DNA of 5,237 nucleotides from Bacteroidales bacterium (GTDB lineage: Bacteria; Bacteroidota; Bacteroidia; Bacteroidales; UBA932), in assembly GCA_004552965.1 (NCBI GenBank), contig SFMU01000086.1:1-5237 (forward strand). Direction: 5' to 3'. Under the pieces are notes generated by a model. The model did not search any database. It was not told the origin of the DNA and saw nothing but the letters and a program-made list of their open reading frames with translations. Below are positions 5,019 to 5,237 of this stretch, piece after piece; position 1 is the first letter of the stretch; each line of letters opens with the position of its first letter. Position numbers and translations under genes: made by a program.

Positions 5019-5171
5019 GTGCAATTGCTCGGCAGTCGGCATTCCGTTCAGACTTCACCGTTCACCAACGGTGCACAGGAACTCAAGGAGGCGTATATGC
5101 GCCTTTACGGGTTCGACTACCAGAAGGCCTGCTGCCACCTGAGCGACTTCGATTTCGAAGTGCTCGACTGA
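5019..5171 (+). CDS. Short gene or 3' fragment ending AYMRLYGFDYQKACCHLSDF
   Basis: The plus-strand frame is open from 5010 to TGA at 5169-5171, and its last 30 or so codons are convincingly protein-like (AQELKEAYMRLYGFDYQKAC, CHLSDFDFEVLD). The only starts are GTG 5019 (50 aa), TTG 5025, or ATG 5097, which would give 24 residues. ATG 5097 has AAGGAGG (5085-5091) five bases upstream, a textbook Shine-Dalgarno, but those bases also encode Lys-Glu-Ala within the longer frame and Bacteroidetes rarely rely on such sites. The first 15 codons from GTG look less protein-like, so a 5'-truncated remnant is as likely as a small gene. A strong terminator follows 25 bases later, which supports transcription. 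The family is not recognised. Confidence 0.4.
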   Translation: MQLLGSRHSVQTSPFTNGAQELKEAYMRLYGFDYQKACCHLSDFDFEVLD

Positions 5172-5195
5172 TGCCGCGGAATTCCCGTCAGTAAC

Positions 5196-5226
5196 AAGGG
5201 GTCGGAGAGAGATTTCCGGCCCCTTT
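5196..5226 (+). terminator. Intrinsic terminator near the right edge
   Basis: AAGGGGTCGGA (5196-5206) pairs with TCCGGCCCCTT (5215-5225): 11 bp with one T-G wobble (5202-5219), an 8-nt loop, and a short CCCCTTTCG end. The wobble pair forms only in plus-strand RNA, so it probably terminates the short frame ending at 5171. The T-tail is short (TTT). Confidence 0.55.
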
Positions 5227-5237
5227 CGCTGCCGCTG

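Overview
The window looks like chromosomal or integrated DNA from a gut-type Bacteroidales bacterium. Three signals support this. There is a Bacteroides-style ferritin N-terminus. There is a TPR / transmembrane / LuxR-HTH regulator of the kind common in Bacteroidetes. There are TAnnTTTG-type -7 promoter elements, and most starts lack a clear Shine-Dalgarno sequence. The genus cannot be fixed from the sequence.

Layout, left to right. A ferritin gene enters from the left edge on the minus strand (N-terminal 47 codons only). Positions 240-484 hold no intact gene. They contain a minus-strand stretch with long overlapping open frames in all three phases, a 37-bp tandem duplication and two adjacent perfect inverted repeats, best read as a decayed gene or a dispersed repeat. 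Next on the plus strand is a full-length membrane regulator (about 486 aa) with a lipoprotein-like signal, periplasmic TPR-like helices, one membrane span, a segment resembling a degenerate histidine-kinase dimerisation domain (His replaced by Lys), and a C-terminal LuxR HTH. After a weak hairpin and about 270 bases without a convincing gene, a predicted promoter overlapping an 18-bp dyad precedes a small membrane-protein frame broken by an in-frame amber codon. An 18-codon ORF and an intact Cys-rich DUF3795-type protein follow.

A 270-base intergenic stretch rich in hairpins, ending in a strong terminator-like stem-loop, precedes the largest gene. This encodes a 567-aa soluble protein with a C-terminal FtsK/SpoIIIE-like P-loop ATPase and a long N-terminal part I do not recognise. 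It ends at a strong intrinsic terminator. The last 330 bases hold two short candidate coding fragments on opposite strands and a second strong terminator near the right edge.

The regulator, the DUF3795 protein and the FtsK-like ATPase are each complete, but strong terminator-like hairpins and broken frames separate them, so I see no clear single operon. The most novel objects are the orphan FtsK-like ATPase and the regulator with a His-less kinase-like core. The surrounding remnants suggest an accessory region undergoing decay.
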